Below, in pieces: positions 36,901 through 49,400 of a DNA stretch of 64,000 nucleotides. The DNA comes from Puffinus mauretanicus (Eukaryota > Chordata > Aves > Procellariiformes > Procellariidae). A program made the translations under genes and the position numbers. The notes under the pieces were generated by a model. The model saw nothing but the letters and a program-made list of their open reading frames with translations, made no database searches and was not told the origin of the DNA. The stretch covers positions 2,046,001 through 2,110,000 of the forward strand of contig JAJKFH010002198.1 in NCBI GenBank assembly GCA_023333565.1, read 5' to 3'. Numbering within the stretch: the stretch's first letter is position 1; each line of letters opens with the position of its first letter.

Positions 36901-39900
36901 GATTAAAGGACCAAGAAAACAAACCCCCCCAAAAAAACCCCAAACAACAACAAAACTAGAAAAAAAACTTTACAGTTTGGGGTTTTTTTGTGTGTTTAAG
37001 AAAACGTAACAGTTTTCCACTCTGCTAGTTCTTTCCTTTAAAAGATATAAAATTAATGCGAGAACTCCAAGAGTCTTTTTTTTTATATCAGTACATGCTC
37101 CCCTTTCCACTAAAGAAGTATCTTCCCCAAAATTTTCACAAACTTTGCATATTCTTCTCTGCAGTGTGAGAAGCTGTAGAATGTAGAAAGCCACCAATAT
37201 GCACAATGAACAGGGCCTGGTCAGATAACTGCTGCAGTCACATTATAATTTCTGAATAATACCTTTGTTTAAATAATGACACTGTCATAACTTGAGATAA
37301 ACTTGCAGTTAAAGTAAATGCACTCTACTATATATGTCAATGGACTAGTTACATACACAGGATCATTCACTGCGTCTCAAATGCGAGAGAATTGACTTAC
37401 TGCTGTGAAGTGCAAAGTTAGTAAAACATTTGAACAGAAGCCCCTCACCATCATTCAATCATAGGATTGAGGGCTTTGTCTTGCAGGACTAGATTCCCAA
37501 GCTTAAGGATGCTTTAGTGACCACTTAAAAAGCTGGAAATGGTGTTTACACATTCTGCTGGCCGCCTTAATCCTTCAAGAAGACATCTGCAGAGCCAAAA
37601 CAATACAAGTTTTGGCCCTCCTGTGGTATTTTGACTGCCCATAAAATTAAAAGCCATAAAAAGACTTTCAAATACTTTAAGAACATGAAAGAAGAATAAG
37701 CCTCGCAAGAATTAACATCGTTTTTTTTTTTTTTGGGGGGTACACACAAAACCAAATAAGGATATTATTCACAATATAGAGGATTTTTAAGGAAGCTACT
37801 AAATACTAGTGAAAGTTACAAAACACCTGAAATGCAAACAACTAAAAATCTGCTCATTGTAGCTAGAGTCTTGATCTATTCCCAGCACTTAAGTGGCACA
37901 GGTAGACAGCAAGAGTTTATTTGTGACTTCACTGCTGGACACAAAGCATTTGTTGTTGCACATACAACTACATGAAAAACAGCGGTCCCCGTGCATCAGC
38001 ATTATATAGGGACCGCACGTCCCTGCAGCCAGCCCCCGCAAGGTCAGCAGTGCCCCAGCACAGTACAGGGACTGGCACCAGTAACCACCTCCAGCACGAA
38101 GGGCAGCCTGCTCCGAGAGCAGAGGTTCTAAGGTTAGTAGAATACAAAAAGACTCAGACGGTCTCCGAGGATGAAGTAAACATTTTATCCTAGATTCACT
38201 TCTCAGAAATGTGGAGACAGTTTTAGAGCGTACTTACGTCTCACTGCCCTCTCCACAAAAGCCTTTCTAAAAAGAGCAATTTCATGAGTGTCTTATGCAG
38301 CTATATAAGTATCCAGATGGAACATGAATTAGCAATTGATTTCATTAATTAAAAAAGTTGCTCTGAAGAAAGTGAACATTATCGACAGAAGTAGTTTGCA
38401 AGCGTTGTTCTCTCTCAAAATCTAAGCTGTCATTTCAACAAAGGCACAGGTTTTTTTCCTAACAAGCAACCTGCACTGCAAACTAATTAGAAACCACAGG
38501 TATTTCGCATGTATTTCACAACCAGTGAAAAGCTAATCTCGAATAGCTAACTGCAAATGGCTCGGCTTGTACAGATAAAATCCATGAGTCACTCGCACAC
38601 CCTCCTTTAAGGTCAGGTTATACAAGCCTGTCCCAGTGCTGCTCACCTGCGACGGCAGAGTGGCGTGCAGTCATTCATGCAGTGACTGCCCCCGCTACTC
38701 TGCATGCATCCCTCTGAGCCAAAATACATATTTGGTATTGGATACATTTTTAGTTGTTGGATACATTAATTTTCACTCATTAAAGCGTATCACAAAGGAG
38801 AACATTTTGTGTAACTGTACCTCTACCTCTAAGCATAATTCTTGACCCTCGTTCTTTCTTTTTTTAAATTAGTCAAACCCATGGTTACTACCTGGTATAA
38901 TGTAACAGAAAGAAAACACAAAAACCCAACAGTACTGCCAGCTACACACTGTGCAAACCAGGACGGACACACTGCGTAAATGCATACAAGTGCTAAAGAG
39001 CTTTCATGATAAAACACTCAATGTACAGCTTGTTTTACATAATTGACTATATTCAAACTGATTGCTATTTGGACAGTTTTCTTTATTTAAATGAAAACCT
39101 CTCATTAGGTTTGGTTATGCTAAGATTTGCATCAACAACATGCTAAATGCCAACTGATTATTATAACACACTGAAGAGTAACAATATATTGATCGTTTAC
39201 AGCAGGAGAAGAAACTAGATGCAGTTGTTCCCCTTATAATGAACGAAACTGGATCATATCCAAATGACCAAACATTCTGGCCCCTGGCAATTATTGTAAC
39301 TGTTGTTTTAATCAAACTTTGTTTAGTGTTATGAATATGCAATATTTACAAACTGTGGAGTAGCATATTATTGCTTGAAACTCTCAAGTTTGTTTTAACA
39401 GTGAGACCTTAGAACCACAATGTCTAATGAGTACAGATAAAGTGCTTTTTAGTCCTTATACAAACTGTACTAACCACTGAACTATTTTCAAAGTGTAACC
39501 AATTCAGCTTACATTTACGACAAAAAAATCTACTTCTCAGAGGCCAAAGACTACGATTTTTCCATTAAAATGCTATTTTCCAAAAAGAAAAAAATGTCCA
39601 AAACATAAATGTAATGAAGCTGCATTTGGAGCACAGTTAATTAAAAGTGCATCTGGCAGCATACATTGTTCAAAAAAAGTCGATCACAAAGAATTGGCTG
39701 ATACTAACTTTTCAAACAATAGATTTTCAGTCTCAGGAAGGAAGGACTATTTACCCGTGATCACTGAACAGTGAATACTGCTTGTGGTAGAGCATGTGAA
39801 ACTATGAAACACAGTTTACACTCCTCTTGCATCTTTCTTTGCTTTTTTTCTCCATAATGATCCCCCACTTTACTACATCCTTATTCAGTGTTTGCAATGA

Positions 39901-40483
39901 ATTTAAGGTTATTTGCCTCAACACTTCAACACTGTGATGTATATAACATTATTTACGATTTTATTGTAATTTCTTTTAAAAAAAAATTCTAGTAACGAAT
40001 TACTGATGAACAGTGTCAATTTGGTTTGAAATTTAGGTAGGACTCCACGTAGCCACTAGTGGTATCTATTACTTCTCTTGAGTATTTTTTAGAAGTATTT
40101 GGATGAACATTTTGCTCTTAATTTCCCATTCAAACCATGGTCTTCATTTAGGCTATTTACTTCAGATCTGCATGAAGCCTCGCAATGCTATGTCGATATT
40201 TGTCTGCTTGTTTTTTAAATACCCATGGGGAAAATACCCCTTTTGCTGCTGTAAGGGAACAGAACAGGGCAATCGACATGTCAGTTTATATCAACAGGTT
40301 TTGAATATCACTTCTTATATGCATGGTAATAAACTGCATTTAATATCATCTGAGTATATTTTTTTAAAAACTGTGTAATTTTAAAAAGACTTTCCTCCTA
40401 AATCAGATGAACTTCCCTCGTCACTCATTCCCTTCCATTAGCAGGACATCAGATGAAGAAATAGGGCTAATTTATTTCCTGTG

Positions 40484-40519
40484 ACAGAGCTCTGTTTTGA
40501 GCAAATGTGACATTTGCTC
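40484..40519. promoter_or_regulatory. Two adjacent palindromes with E-box cores
   Basis: ACAGAGCTCTGT at 40484-40495 is a 12-bp perfect palindrome. Three bases later, GAGCAAATGT and ACATTTGCTC flank one G at 40499-40519, with perfect 10-bp arms. The second contains CAAATG and CATTTG, both matching the CANNTG E-box bound by bHLH dimers. A CpG-bearing patch with AGCGCT and TGCGCA palindromes follows at about 40523-40540. The density suggests a compact regulatory site, but this is inference from motif layout alone. Confidence 0.4.
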
Positions 40520-41404
40520 TCCAGCGCTGCGGTGCGCATTCTTTCTATGATGCAAGATTAACTTTCATGGCAGTATACAGTCTCTAACAGATTCTTGACC
40601 AAGGGACGTCAGGAACAACTGTGCTCTGTCCCTATCAACTACCTATTTCTTCTTTTTACACTAGAGAAATAGCTTTATATTTCTTTTCCACCTTGCAGAA
40701 AATGGCTGACCCATCAGAATATTTTTACCATACCAGCAACAGAAAGGAGATGTCACATGCAAAAATACTGCTTCTCAACACATTTAAATTCTGTGAACAG
40801 CCATTGATATTGCTTGGCAAAATAAGTATTTGTATCGTCATATTCTATGAACCACATAATGTTCGGGGGAACTACAGAAGTTCCTGTGCAGCCTGTTGTA
40901 CTACACAACAGTTCAAACCAAACCAAACTTTTTCTGTACTGTTATTTCATCACCTTCTGCCTGTGTGAGATACAAATAAAGTAGGAGGGCAACGAATAAA
41001 GTCAGAACTCATGGTCTGAGCAGATATTCTACCATCTAACAATAATAGTTCATTAAAACTTAAAAAAAGATCAAAAGAAAATTACTCTTTATCCAGGATA
41101 GAATCCTTATCCAGGATTGACTGTGGATGGAGCCTGAGAGCAGGACACGGTTCCCTTGGTCAACTTACCCTCACAAAGCAGCAACGCAGTTCTGCTTAGT
41201 ATGTGCTCCCAGAACTAATCCTTTAATGAACTGGTGTTAATTAACAATAAACCTCTAAATATGCCAGCCATATCATCACTTGTGGAAAAAATAAATAAAG
41301 CTTGAAATACCACCTGTATTATATTGTAATAAAACCTGCCTAGAAGAAATGAGGTTGGAACAGCTTCATGGCACCTCCTCTTTAATGCATGTCAACACCA
41401 GCAA

Positions 41405-41644
41405 TGCGGTCACAACTTTATCCCTCTATCCTTATTATTCATGATCTTTATCTCATACTACCCACAGAACCATGTAACTTTATAAATGTGGTTTATACAA
41501 AATAACAAGATAACTGTGTTCTTAACAAATCCTACAGGAGTACAAAACTGTGATCCTGTATTGCAATTGGTAAGGGGGGCGGGGGGGGAAAAGACAGCTA
41601 TGATTGTTTTACCCTGGTGGAATACTAGAAACTGTTTTATTTAT
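41405..41644 (+). repeat. Direct repeat, copy 1 (about 240 bp)
   Basis: This segment is nearly identical to 43697-43934 in the same orientation. It begins TGCGGTCACAACTTTATCCC and ends ACTGTTTTATTTAT. Outside one homopolymer tract I see four transitions and one small indel-type difference, giving identity above 97%. The homopolymer tract is G-rich here (six G, C, eight G at 41574-41588) but A-rich in the other copy. The sequence just outside each end differs between copies, so the shared block is sharply bounded. No TG...CA ends, poly(A) tail or target duplication is visible. Confidence 0.95.
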
Positions 41645-43696
41645 TTATTTAAAAATAAAATTTACATAAAAATTTATTTATTTAAAAACTGGTTGGGAAG
41701 AAGTTGAAAAGTGTCAATACTGTACCTCACCTACCTTGTACATGGATGAGTTACTGAACATTAGAAGTATTGCTTTACCTTGAAGCTTGCTAGTGATCCT
41801 CTAAGCAATTCACAGGCCACCTGTTTAGAGCGGCAGGTTTGGGGAGAGGGAAGGTTAGAACCTCAATCAGGGAACATAGGAACCAGGAAAATTACTCTCT
41901 GTTTCTTGGGGAAGGGAGCCAGCTGGCCCATTTGTCAGAGCTTTTTCCTCTGAGGGAACAAAAAAATAATGGAGATACCAGAGGCATAGTCAGCAAATTT
42001 TCTTCTCATTGCTAGAAGAATTGCATTGGAAGTAGCATCCTGAAAGTAGGAGGAAAATCAGAAGAGATGGGAAGAATGTAGAGTTAGAATGTTTCATTAC
42101 ATTTATTTTTCTGTGAAAATACCGTGTAGCAAAATTGTTAAGGAACAAGTAATTTTGCTATATTGAATAAGGTATATGAAGTTCAAAAGGCTTTGAAGTA
42201 ACAGAGAATATTCACCAGTTCACAATATATGCAGCTTTTGAAATTGCTGAGCAAATTAGTTCAGCAGATGTCTTCTCTTAGTAAGGCATAAGTACATATT
42301 GTACAAACCCCAGATAGTCAAGTTACATTACGGATTTTTATATGGGTGATAAAACCCAATGTTTAAAAAACTATTTTTATTACTGTTTTAGCATAATTCT
42401 TATTGCAACTTAACCCCAGGCAACAAAAAATGAGAAAAAAAAAATCAGCAACCTTTTCCCTCAAAATTAACACTGCTTCCCTGATGAAGATGTCGTTAGC
42501 CAAATCTGAATATTCTTTTTCTACATTAATCTTGCTCTGTGCTATTATAGTGTCTAGGAAGGTCTTTTTGGGGGGAAATAAGAAGAGACAGGCAGTATTT
42601 TTTCTGCTAATAAGATATAAACAAATAAGATAAAGAATTCTGATACTGATACAAGGATGTACTGTACTTTGCTATGTGGTAGCTTTATTAGTAATAATTA
42701 GGAGAACAAGTTACACACAAAAATCATTAAAGCGAGATTAAAGGCTTATGCTAAACCTATAAAAGCTATGACCTAAAGGCTAACCTTCAGATATTAAAAA
42801 AAGCTTCCAAAAGGCAAGCAAGAACATGCTATATATGGGGGGGATAATGACTTCAATAAACTTTAGGTAAATGTCTGAAGAACCATATCATTCTTGTTTT
42901 GTTTCATTAGAATAGGAATTAGAAATACAAATGGAAAGAGAAATCATAGTTTTCAGTCTTGATAGACGTCAGTAGAACACCGTACCTTTTCTGTAGATGA
43001 AACAGGTACAAATGCTTGCGCATAAGAGACAGCAATATTCGTACAGTCAAGATAAAACAACTCCTCAACCTCTCTTCTCAGTGGATTATAACTTTGTTAA
43101 TTCAACCAATTGGCCTATAGGTTTCTATGCCAATGGACTTTTTCTGCTTTCAAAGACCCAGAAAGAATGTTTTAGTCATTGCAAATTTATACTTTGAGGA
43201 AACCCCAGAATACCCAGCTGACTTTATTTCCTCGCCTGGTAACCAGGCTTGAAGAGCTCAGCACGTGGCCCACATGCTCAGAAACATCCCTGGCAGCCCA
43301 GCAGCACACTCGCTCCTCCTGCTATGGACGGGCCAACAGGTTTCTGCCTGCACTAAGGAGCTCAGGCAGCGTGCGACGAAAACTCTTTTAACACCGTGTT
43401 TGAATGGTAAGCACCGCTACATACTGTCACAAGTATACACCGATACTATCCTACTTTTCCCTCTGCTCTCTGAAATAAGCGACTATTGAAGGAGAAGAGC
43501 GTAAACATCCAACACTTGCTGTTACTTAACAATTAACTCATCGGAGAGGAGAATGATTTCTGGCTGGTGAAGGCTTAAAAGACAGGTTACTGTTCTTTTT
43601 CTACATTCTATTTCAAAATCCCATAATAAATGAATTAGAATAATTCAAGAGAACAGCAACAAAGAAAGATGCTTTCGTTAAAACACAAGACTCTTC
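41645..43696. other. Spacer between the two direct repeats
   Basis: About 2 kb of AT-rich DNA with no recognisable gene or retroviral interior domain. A local ATTTATTT-rich patch lies at 41640-41695. A slightly GC-richer patch at about 43220-43390 has no domain signature. Confidence 0.55.
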
Positions 43697-43934
43697 TGCG
43701 GTCACAACTTTATCCCTCTATCCTTATTATTCATGATCTTTATCTCATACTACCCACAGAACCACGTAACTTTATAAATGTGGTTTATACAAAATAACAA
43801 GATAATTGTGTTCTTAACAAATCCTACCGAGTACAAAACTGTGATCCTGTATTGCAATTGGTAAGGGGGGAAAAAAAAAAAAGGCAGCTACGATTGTTTT
43901 ACCCTGGTGGAATACTAGAAACTGTTTTATTTAT
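43697..43934 (+). repeat. Direct repeat, copy 2 (about 238 bp)
   Basis: This is the second copy of 41405-41644, offset by about 2,292 bases, in the same orientation. The tract after GGTAAGGGGGG is a run of 12 A, where copy 1 has C and eight more G. The high identity implies a duplication much younger than the CR1 fragments in this window, or gene conversion between the copies. Confidence 0.95.
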
Positions 43935-46149
43935 ATCATTTAACAAATACAATCAATTTATTGTCTTTTTTAAAAAAAAAAAAAAAATCAGATTACGTGT
44001 TAAAAAGTTATTTCTATTTCATTCAGGCACATTCCAGGGCACCACGTGCTCTGGAACTTACAACTTTTAAAAAATTCCACAATTTTGTTTGAGACATATT
44101 TTTTGCTCAAGAGACATCCTTTTCACATAGAAGATGCTTAACCATATTGTTTTATCAGTTCTAAGTTTTTTTAAAGTATTAGAGGATTTTGAAAAACTAG
44201 TCTGAGTTTTGAACACACTCAAAACAGATTTGTGTGTTTGTTTCCAAAGAATAAGTCATAAGGGAGGATGGGGGGGGACATGTTTTTTATTTCAATTTTT
44301 GTTTTGTTACTTTTGTCTTTAACAAAAAGTGGAGTCCTTGTTAAAAAAAAAAAATCTGATAACTAAACATGCCGTATAAGTGTTTCATTTTCCTTAGTAT
44401 TTTGCTACCACTGTTGTTTTTCTTAATAGAAAGGTGATGTTCTTCCCAGACATTCTTCACAGAAAGCCTGTTGTACTTTGTGTCCATTCAATTTGCAATT
44501 TGCTTAAAAAAAAGGAAATCAAGATTTCAAATACTACAGCATTCCATACAGTACATCAATAATGCAAAAATAAGATCATATACAAGAAGGGCATCAAATT
44601 TAACCCTATTCTCCACTGTAAATATTTAGAAGGATACATCTGAAATTCCTATAAATCTTTTAGGTACTCATAGAACATCCACTGCTATGGTATCAAAATT
44701 CAAGTTCAGTAGCAAATTTCAGACATTCAAAATAATAGAAATATCACATTAAGCTTATAAAACTTTCAATCAAAATGTGCAATGCCTAGCTGTAAGAAAA
44801 TTATAGCACTGACTCAGTTCAAATCTTCTGTTTTCTCCATTCAAATCCTATTGGTATAAACTGCAAGTGTGACAAAACTAGAGACTGAGAAGAAATGTAG
44901 ATTACATTATGGTAAAATAAGTTCACGGGTAGGCTTAATACTTTTTACTGGCAGTGATCATGACTTCACTAGACAGTTTTTTAGTTTTAAAATCTGTAGT
45001 TCAAAATCAGGTGGACGAAAGTATATGAGAGGCAAATAGAGTAAAATGAGTCCTAGGGATACGATTGCTGCCTCAAAAGGGATAATTTGGCTGTAACTAC
45101 CAAAAAAACCCAAAGAGTCTTCTCTGCAAGAAAAACCCTAATTTGAGATGGTAGATTTCTTATTTTCATTAATAACTTCATCAAACAACATACCAATTAT
45201 ACATAGAGAGACAGAGGAGCTGAAGGCTGAGCATTCCTTCTAAAAAACACATTTGCTTTTAAAGCAAATCACCCATGAATTAATGAAAACAGTGAGACGA
45301 TGAACAATTCTGAACAAAGCTGATGAGGAAGTACATGCCAAAACCGTAACAACCCTAGGGTTACCTCTGAGACTGGCTTCTACAGGTAAGAGATCTTCGG
45401 AAGGGAAGAAAAGGAAAAGGAAAAAAAAAAAAAGATTACCTATGTGAGTTTAATTTCAATATATCCCAATGAAATCAATAAAGATCAATACTATCTACAC
45501 CTGTAATCGCAACAGGACATGACAATTCCGACAGGCTGAAACACGCTGACTTTTCCCTCCGAGTAGAGTTAACCAGCAATTCCTCAGACACTCTGGTGAC
45601 AGGGAACCCGTGTTTATATTTTAGATAGTGACCACAATAAGTCAACAAATGTTAATGACCATCTCTTTCCAGGCAAAACAAACCATTTTTGTAACAGATT
45701 TTGTTTCTCCAGAAGTTTCTAAAAGACAGTAATTGTAAATCTATGATTTTAATTTCATCTTGTGGAATTTGTGCTGAAGTTTGCTTTGTACATCCAGCCA
45801 AACTGAAGATTTTCCTGCCCAGTGGCCTGAAAACATTTGATTCTCCCGAAGATGCTAACATCTTCCTTTACAAACCAGAGCATAGGCCACCAAAGTGAGA
45901 CAGCTGAAGACTTCTTAATAAGAAATATAGGCTTACACATTTTATTTCATATAAAATATGAACTACATCATAAATTCTCCGTATTATAGTTGTTTCTTCC
46001 TAAGTACAATTTATGCATGGGTGGTTTTTTTGTTTTTCCTTCCTTTCATGCTTTTCCTTTCCTTAGTTCTTGGTCATGCTTGAAACAGCTTTTCTGGCTT
46101 TTTAAACACCGTCTTTTTTTTAAACATTGTCTTTTCAGAAACTTGTAGG
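43935..46149. other. Unique AT-rich sequence, nothing recognised
   Basis: No gene or repeat family is recognised. A/T tracts lie at 43970-43987 and 44342-44354, a G run near 44270, and a purine tract (AAAAGGAAAAGG-type) at about 45400-45435. Confidence 0.55.
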
Positions 46150-46430
46150 AACATAAGAGTACTGCACTGCCTCGGAAAGGGGTCCAATGAGCTCAGACTG
46201 TCACTTCAACAGTGGCCAAAAGCAAATGCCCAGGCAGTAACATAAGTGATCCCCAAGCATAGCCCACCTTTTTACCAGCCTCCAGACACTTGAAAAAATC
46301 ACCGAGCCACATGTGGTGGTGGCTTCTGGTATGGAATTATCTCCATCTCTTAAAATCCCTCTGCAGTTCTTTACAGTTTCCCGCACTACCCCAAGTAAGT
46401 TTACACCATCAGCAAACCTTGCCACTCAGG
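46150..46430 (-). mobile_element. Ancient CR1-type LINE, internally deleted, minus strand
   Basis: Two parts in the same orientation support this. At 46340-46430 the minus strand reads FADG.NLLGVV followed by an N/DC...LRD segment. This resembles the FADDTKL..VV...DC.ELQRDL region of old L3-like CR1 reverse transcriptases, with CTGCAGAGGGATTTTAAGAG as the clearest nucleotide block. At 46150-46230 the plus strand reads AACATAAGAGTACTGC, GGTCCAATG and CAACAGTGGCCAAAAGCA. This matches the reverse complement of the 3' end of an ancient CR1 family shared with turtles and crocodilians. In an intact element the two parts would be over 1 kb apart, so the middle is deleted. The second catalytic Asp has become Gly. 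Confidence 0.62.
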
Positions 46431-49400
46431 TGCTCTCCAATGAAATATATGCTCACCTGAATGAGCAGTTCTAATGTCAGGTTAATCAATTTTTGTAACA
46501 TCAGTTACAATGAAATCATGATAATACACAATAAAGAAACATTCTCTTTACAAGGTTTTTTTTTCCCCAGTTTTCAGTGAAAACTCTCCAAAATGGAATG
46601 CAAATGTGAGTCTCCAAGTTGTGAGGTTTCCACAAGTTTCAGGATTAATAGGTAGTGGAAACTAGTAATGAAAGATTGCCTAAAAAAAAAAGGGCAAGAA
46701 ACACTCAGCCTTAATCTGTTTTGCCTTGCAGCCATTCCACCTGCTGGCACCAGGCACATCTGCAGTTCTGTTCTAGCACCGTCCTTTCTGAATCGGGTCC
46801 ACCCAGAGAGAGGAGGATAGGAAGGTGTAGATGGCATAAGACAGAAAACAAATCTACAAGAAATAAAGCTTAGTTATTTTCTTTGCTTATGGAACAAACT
46901 GTTTTAAATTCCACTCCTTTATTAGGAAAAAAATTGAACCCCCCTACATCAGGAAAAAAAGATGTTGTTTTATATACTAGCCTATAAAGCAGCCAAAAGT
47001 AATAGCAATATTTTAGTAACGGATGAATTTTCTGTGCACGTGAGAAAGGTACATAACAGAGCTTAGAAAGCACATTTTTATTCTTCTGTAAGAAAACACG
47101 TCACAAAGGGAAAACCCCATTACTGTGAAGAAGGAAGAATGGTCTATCTTACTATTCTCCTATGTACAGAGACTTTGGATATTAGATATTGAGAGAAGAG
47201 AAGATCTGTGTCTACACTGAGCTCTTCCCACAACTACATGTACCCAGGGTCGGATGGATGACTTGGAGAATGCTCTTCGTCTTATCCCATCACAGGCATC
47301 TTGGCAGTCTCCATCAGCAAGTTAAACAAACCACCCACTAGTATGCCTGGTGGTAGCAGAGCTCATCTATACAAGAGCCTTTCCAAGCCAGATGATCCTC
47401 GCCTTCCCGGCGAGATCTGGAGGAGTTCTGTATTTCCAGTGGAGACAGAAAGGCTCCAAGCAAATGTCCTGCAGGAGCAGAGCAACACATGGGAATCAGG
47501 AAGGAGTAGGACTGACTGCGGGTGTCAGATGGCAGGAACCTGTATTCTTGTCTGGAAAGTTTCTTTCATCTCTTCTATCTTAATATTCCAAGGCTCTCAA
47601 AGCATTTTAAAAGCAAAATAAGCAAGTTAACTTTTTTAAAATCTGAAAATGACTCCAGTAGAGAGAAGAACATCTTAAAACTTGCATCAACCCTATGGCA
47701 CATTTCTTGTTTTCCATCGTTGGTAAGCCTTCAACCAACCTTTTCCTTTTCAAGATCTTGTGTACAACCTGTACAGTGGCCCATTCTGCAAGAAATTAAG
47801 TATATGTCATTGGCACGGCTCAGGAAAACAAAGTTAATTAGGCAGTTGTGTTAGTGCTTGCAGGACTGCCTCTTGGACCTCCCCATATGCTACTGAATAC
47901 ACAGCTTACTACAGCTGCATCATGTGTATGTGCCCATAAATATGCAGAAACAGTTAGAGAAATACGAACAAGTAAATGCCAAATCCCCAGCTGGCATTCT
48001 GTAGCCTAACTCTTAAATTCATGGGAACCTCTCTGATTTCAAAGAGCTAAGGGACCTTAACGATTAGGACCCTGAAGGAAGGCAAGAGAAAATGCGAGAA
48101 TAGATATAAAGGGGCAGGAAGCAACTGTGTGGTAAGAGGGGAGGAGAATTACGAAGTGAAAAGCTGTGAACAACATCTAATCAGATTTTATGTGTTCATC
48201 TCAACGGCTCTTTGAATTAAGGAAAGTAAAAATCAGTGCATGCTTCAGGGTGAAGGGGAGGGGAGGAGGCTGCTGCTGAGCAGGTACCCGCGCACCAACT
48301 GAATGTCAGGAAATTTCTCTATTCGAATCAGAGACAGAATTTGTCACCTCGTCCCCCTGTTGGCAACTGTTCTGAACAAGACGCGCAGCCACTATCATGG
48401 AAGGCAGAAATGACTTAAAGCTCTCGAGGTCAACAGCTCGGTACTTGTACGGTATTTACAGGGGAATGCTGCCAAGACATTGACCTCCAACAAAGCCGAG
48501 AGTGTGTGAATCAGTGATGTTCAGCATAATCCCCTCGTAAAAATCTGATGAGGAGTCACCAGGCACAAACAGCTTCCTGCTTGTTTTGCAAACAAGGAGG
48601 AGGCAGGAAAGGGATGAATGAATGAATAAATGGTTTGGATATTTCTTTTCTCTGAAATGCTGGCTCTGAAGAGGATACAGGCAGAGGGAAGGCAGGAGTG
48701 GTACGAGCACAGCGGATGCGCATCGGTATCACGTATGGAAAAGGGTAAAGGAAACGGTCACAGAGAAAAGGAACAAACCTAAGATGCAGCTCCAGGCAGG
48801 AAGAATAATGCCCTGTTGAGAGAGACTGATCCTCAGACATATTTTCAGCTTAAGCATTGCTCATCATTCTTAGGCCTGAACGAGTAATGTCTGTCTTCTC
48901 CATTGTAGAGCTTTTACAATCTTTCTTCCCTAAAAGATAAGTACTCTCTAAAGTGTAGCTCTGTAGTGAGCACTGAAAAAACGTCTTTCTTCTTCAATTA
49001 TTACAACTATTCTGGGTTTCCAGATTAAAGTATTTAAATGACCCTGCATTCATAAAGGGCTTTATGAAGTTATGCCGGGACAGACAACTCCAGTTGTACA
49101 TACCCGTATATCAACAATGAAAAAAAAAGTCATCTGTGTTTCCTAAAGGCAAAGAATCAGAGAGGTCTATAAAATCCTTTAAACTTTGATATTAAGATGT
49201 GAAAAGGACCTAGCAGGTATCCACATACAAACCCATCTTCAATACCATGTGAGAAAGTGAGTATTTTAAAGGACGATTTTTCCCTGTGAATAATCAAAAG
49301 GCAAAATTTTCCTTACAATTTGTGTAAGGGAGCTGCAGCTGTACACTTTTCTCTGAAATCTGCTAACATTTCACAGGTAACTTATCTATTTTTCAGTTCG

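Larger units (their letters stand above)
27891..41404. other. Long unique AT-rich stretch, no recognised gene
   Basis: About 13.5 kb without an identifiable gene. It contains a 22-bp perfect palindrome (28656-28677), a two-unit 17-bp tandem repeat (29044-29077), an 8-bp-stem inverted repeat (30071-30094), a 22-base poly(T) (30974-30995), a small GC- and CpG-richer patch (about 34710-34815) and a palindrome pair at 40484-40519. Open frames in it are short and carry no domain signature. Confidence 0.5.

Noticed and set aside
41405..43934. The two direct repeats as LTRs of one retrotransposon
   Set aside because: They lack TG...CA ends and flanking target duplications, and the 2-kb interior has no primer binding site, polypurine tract or retroviral coding sequence.
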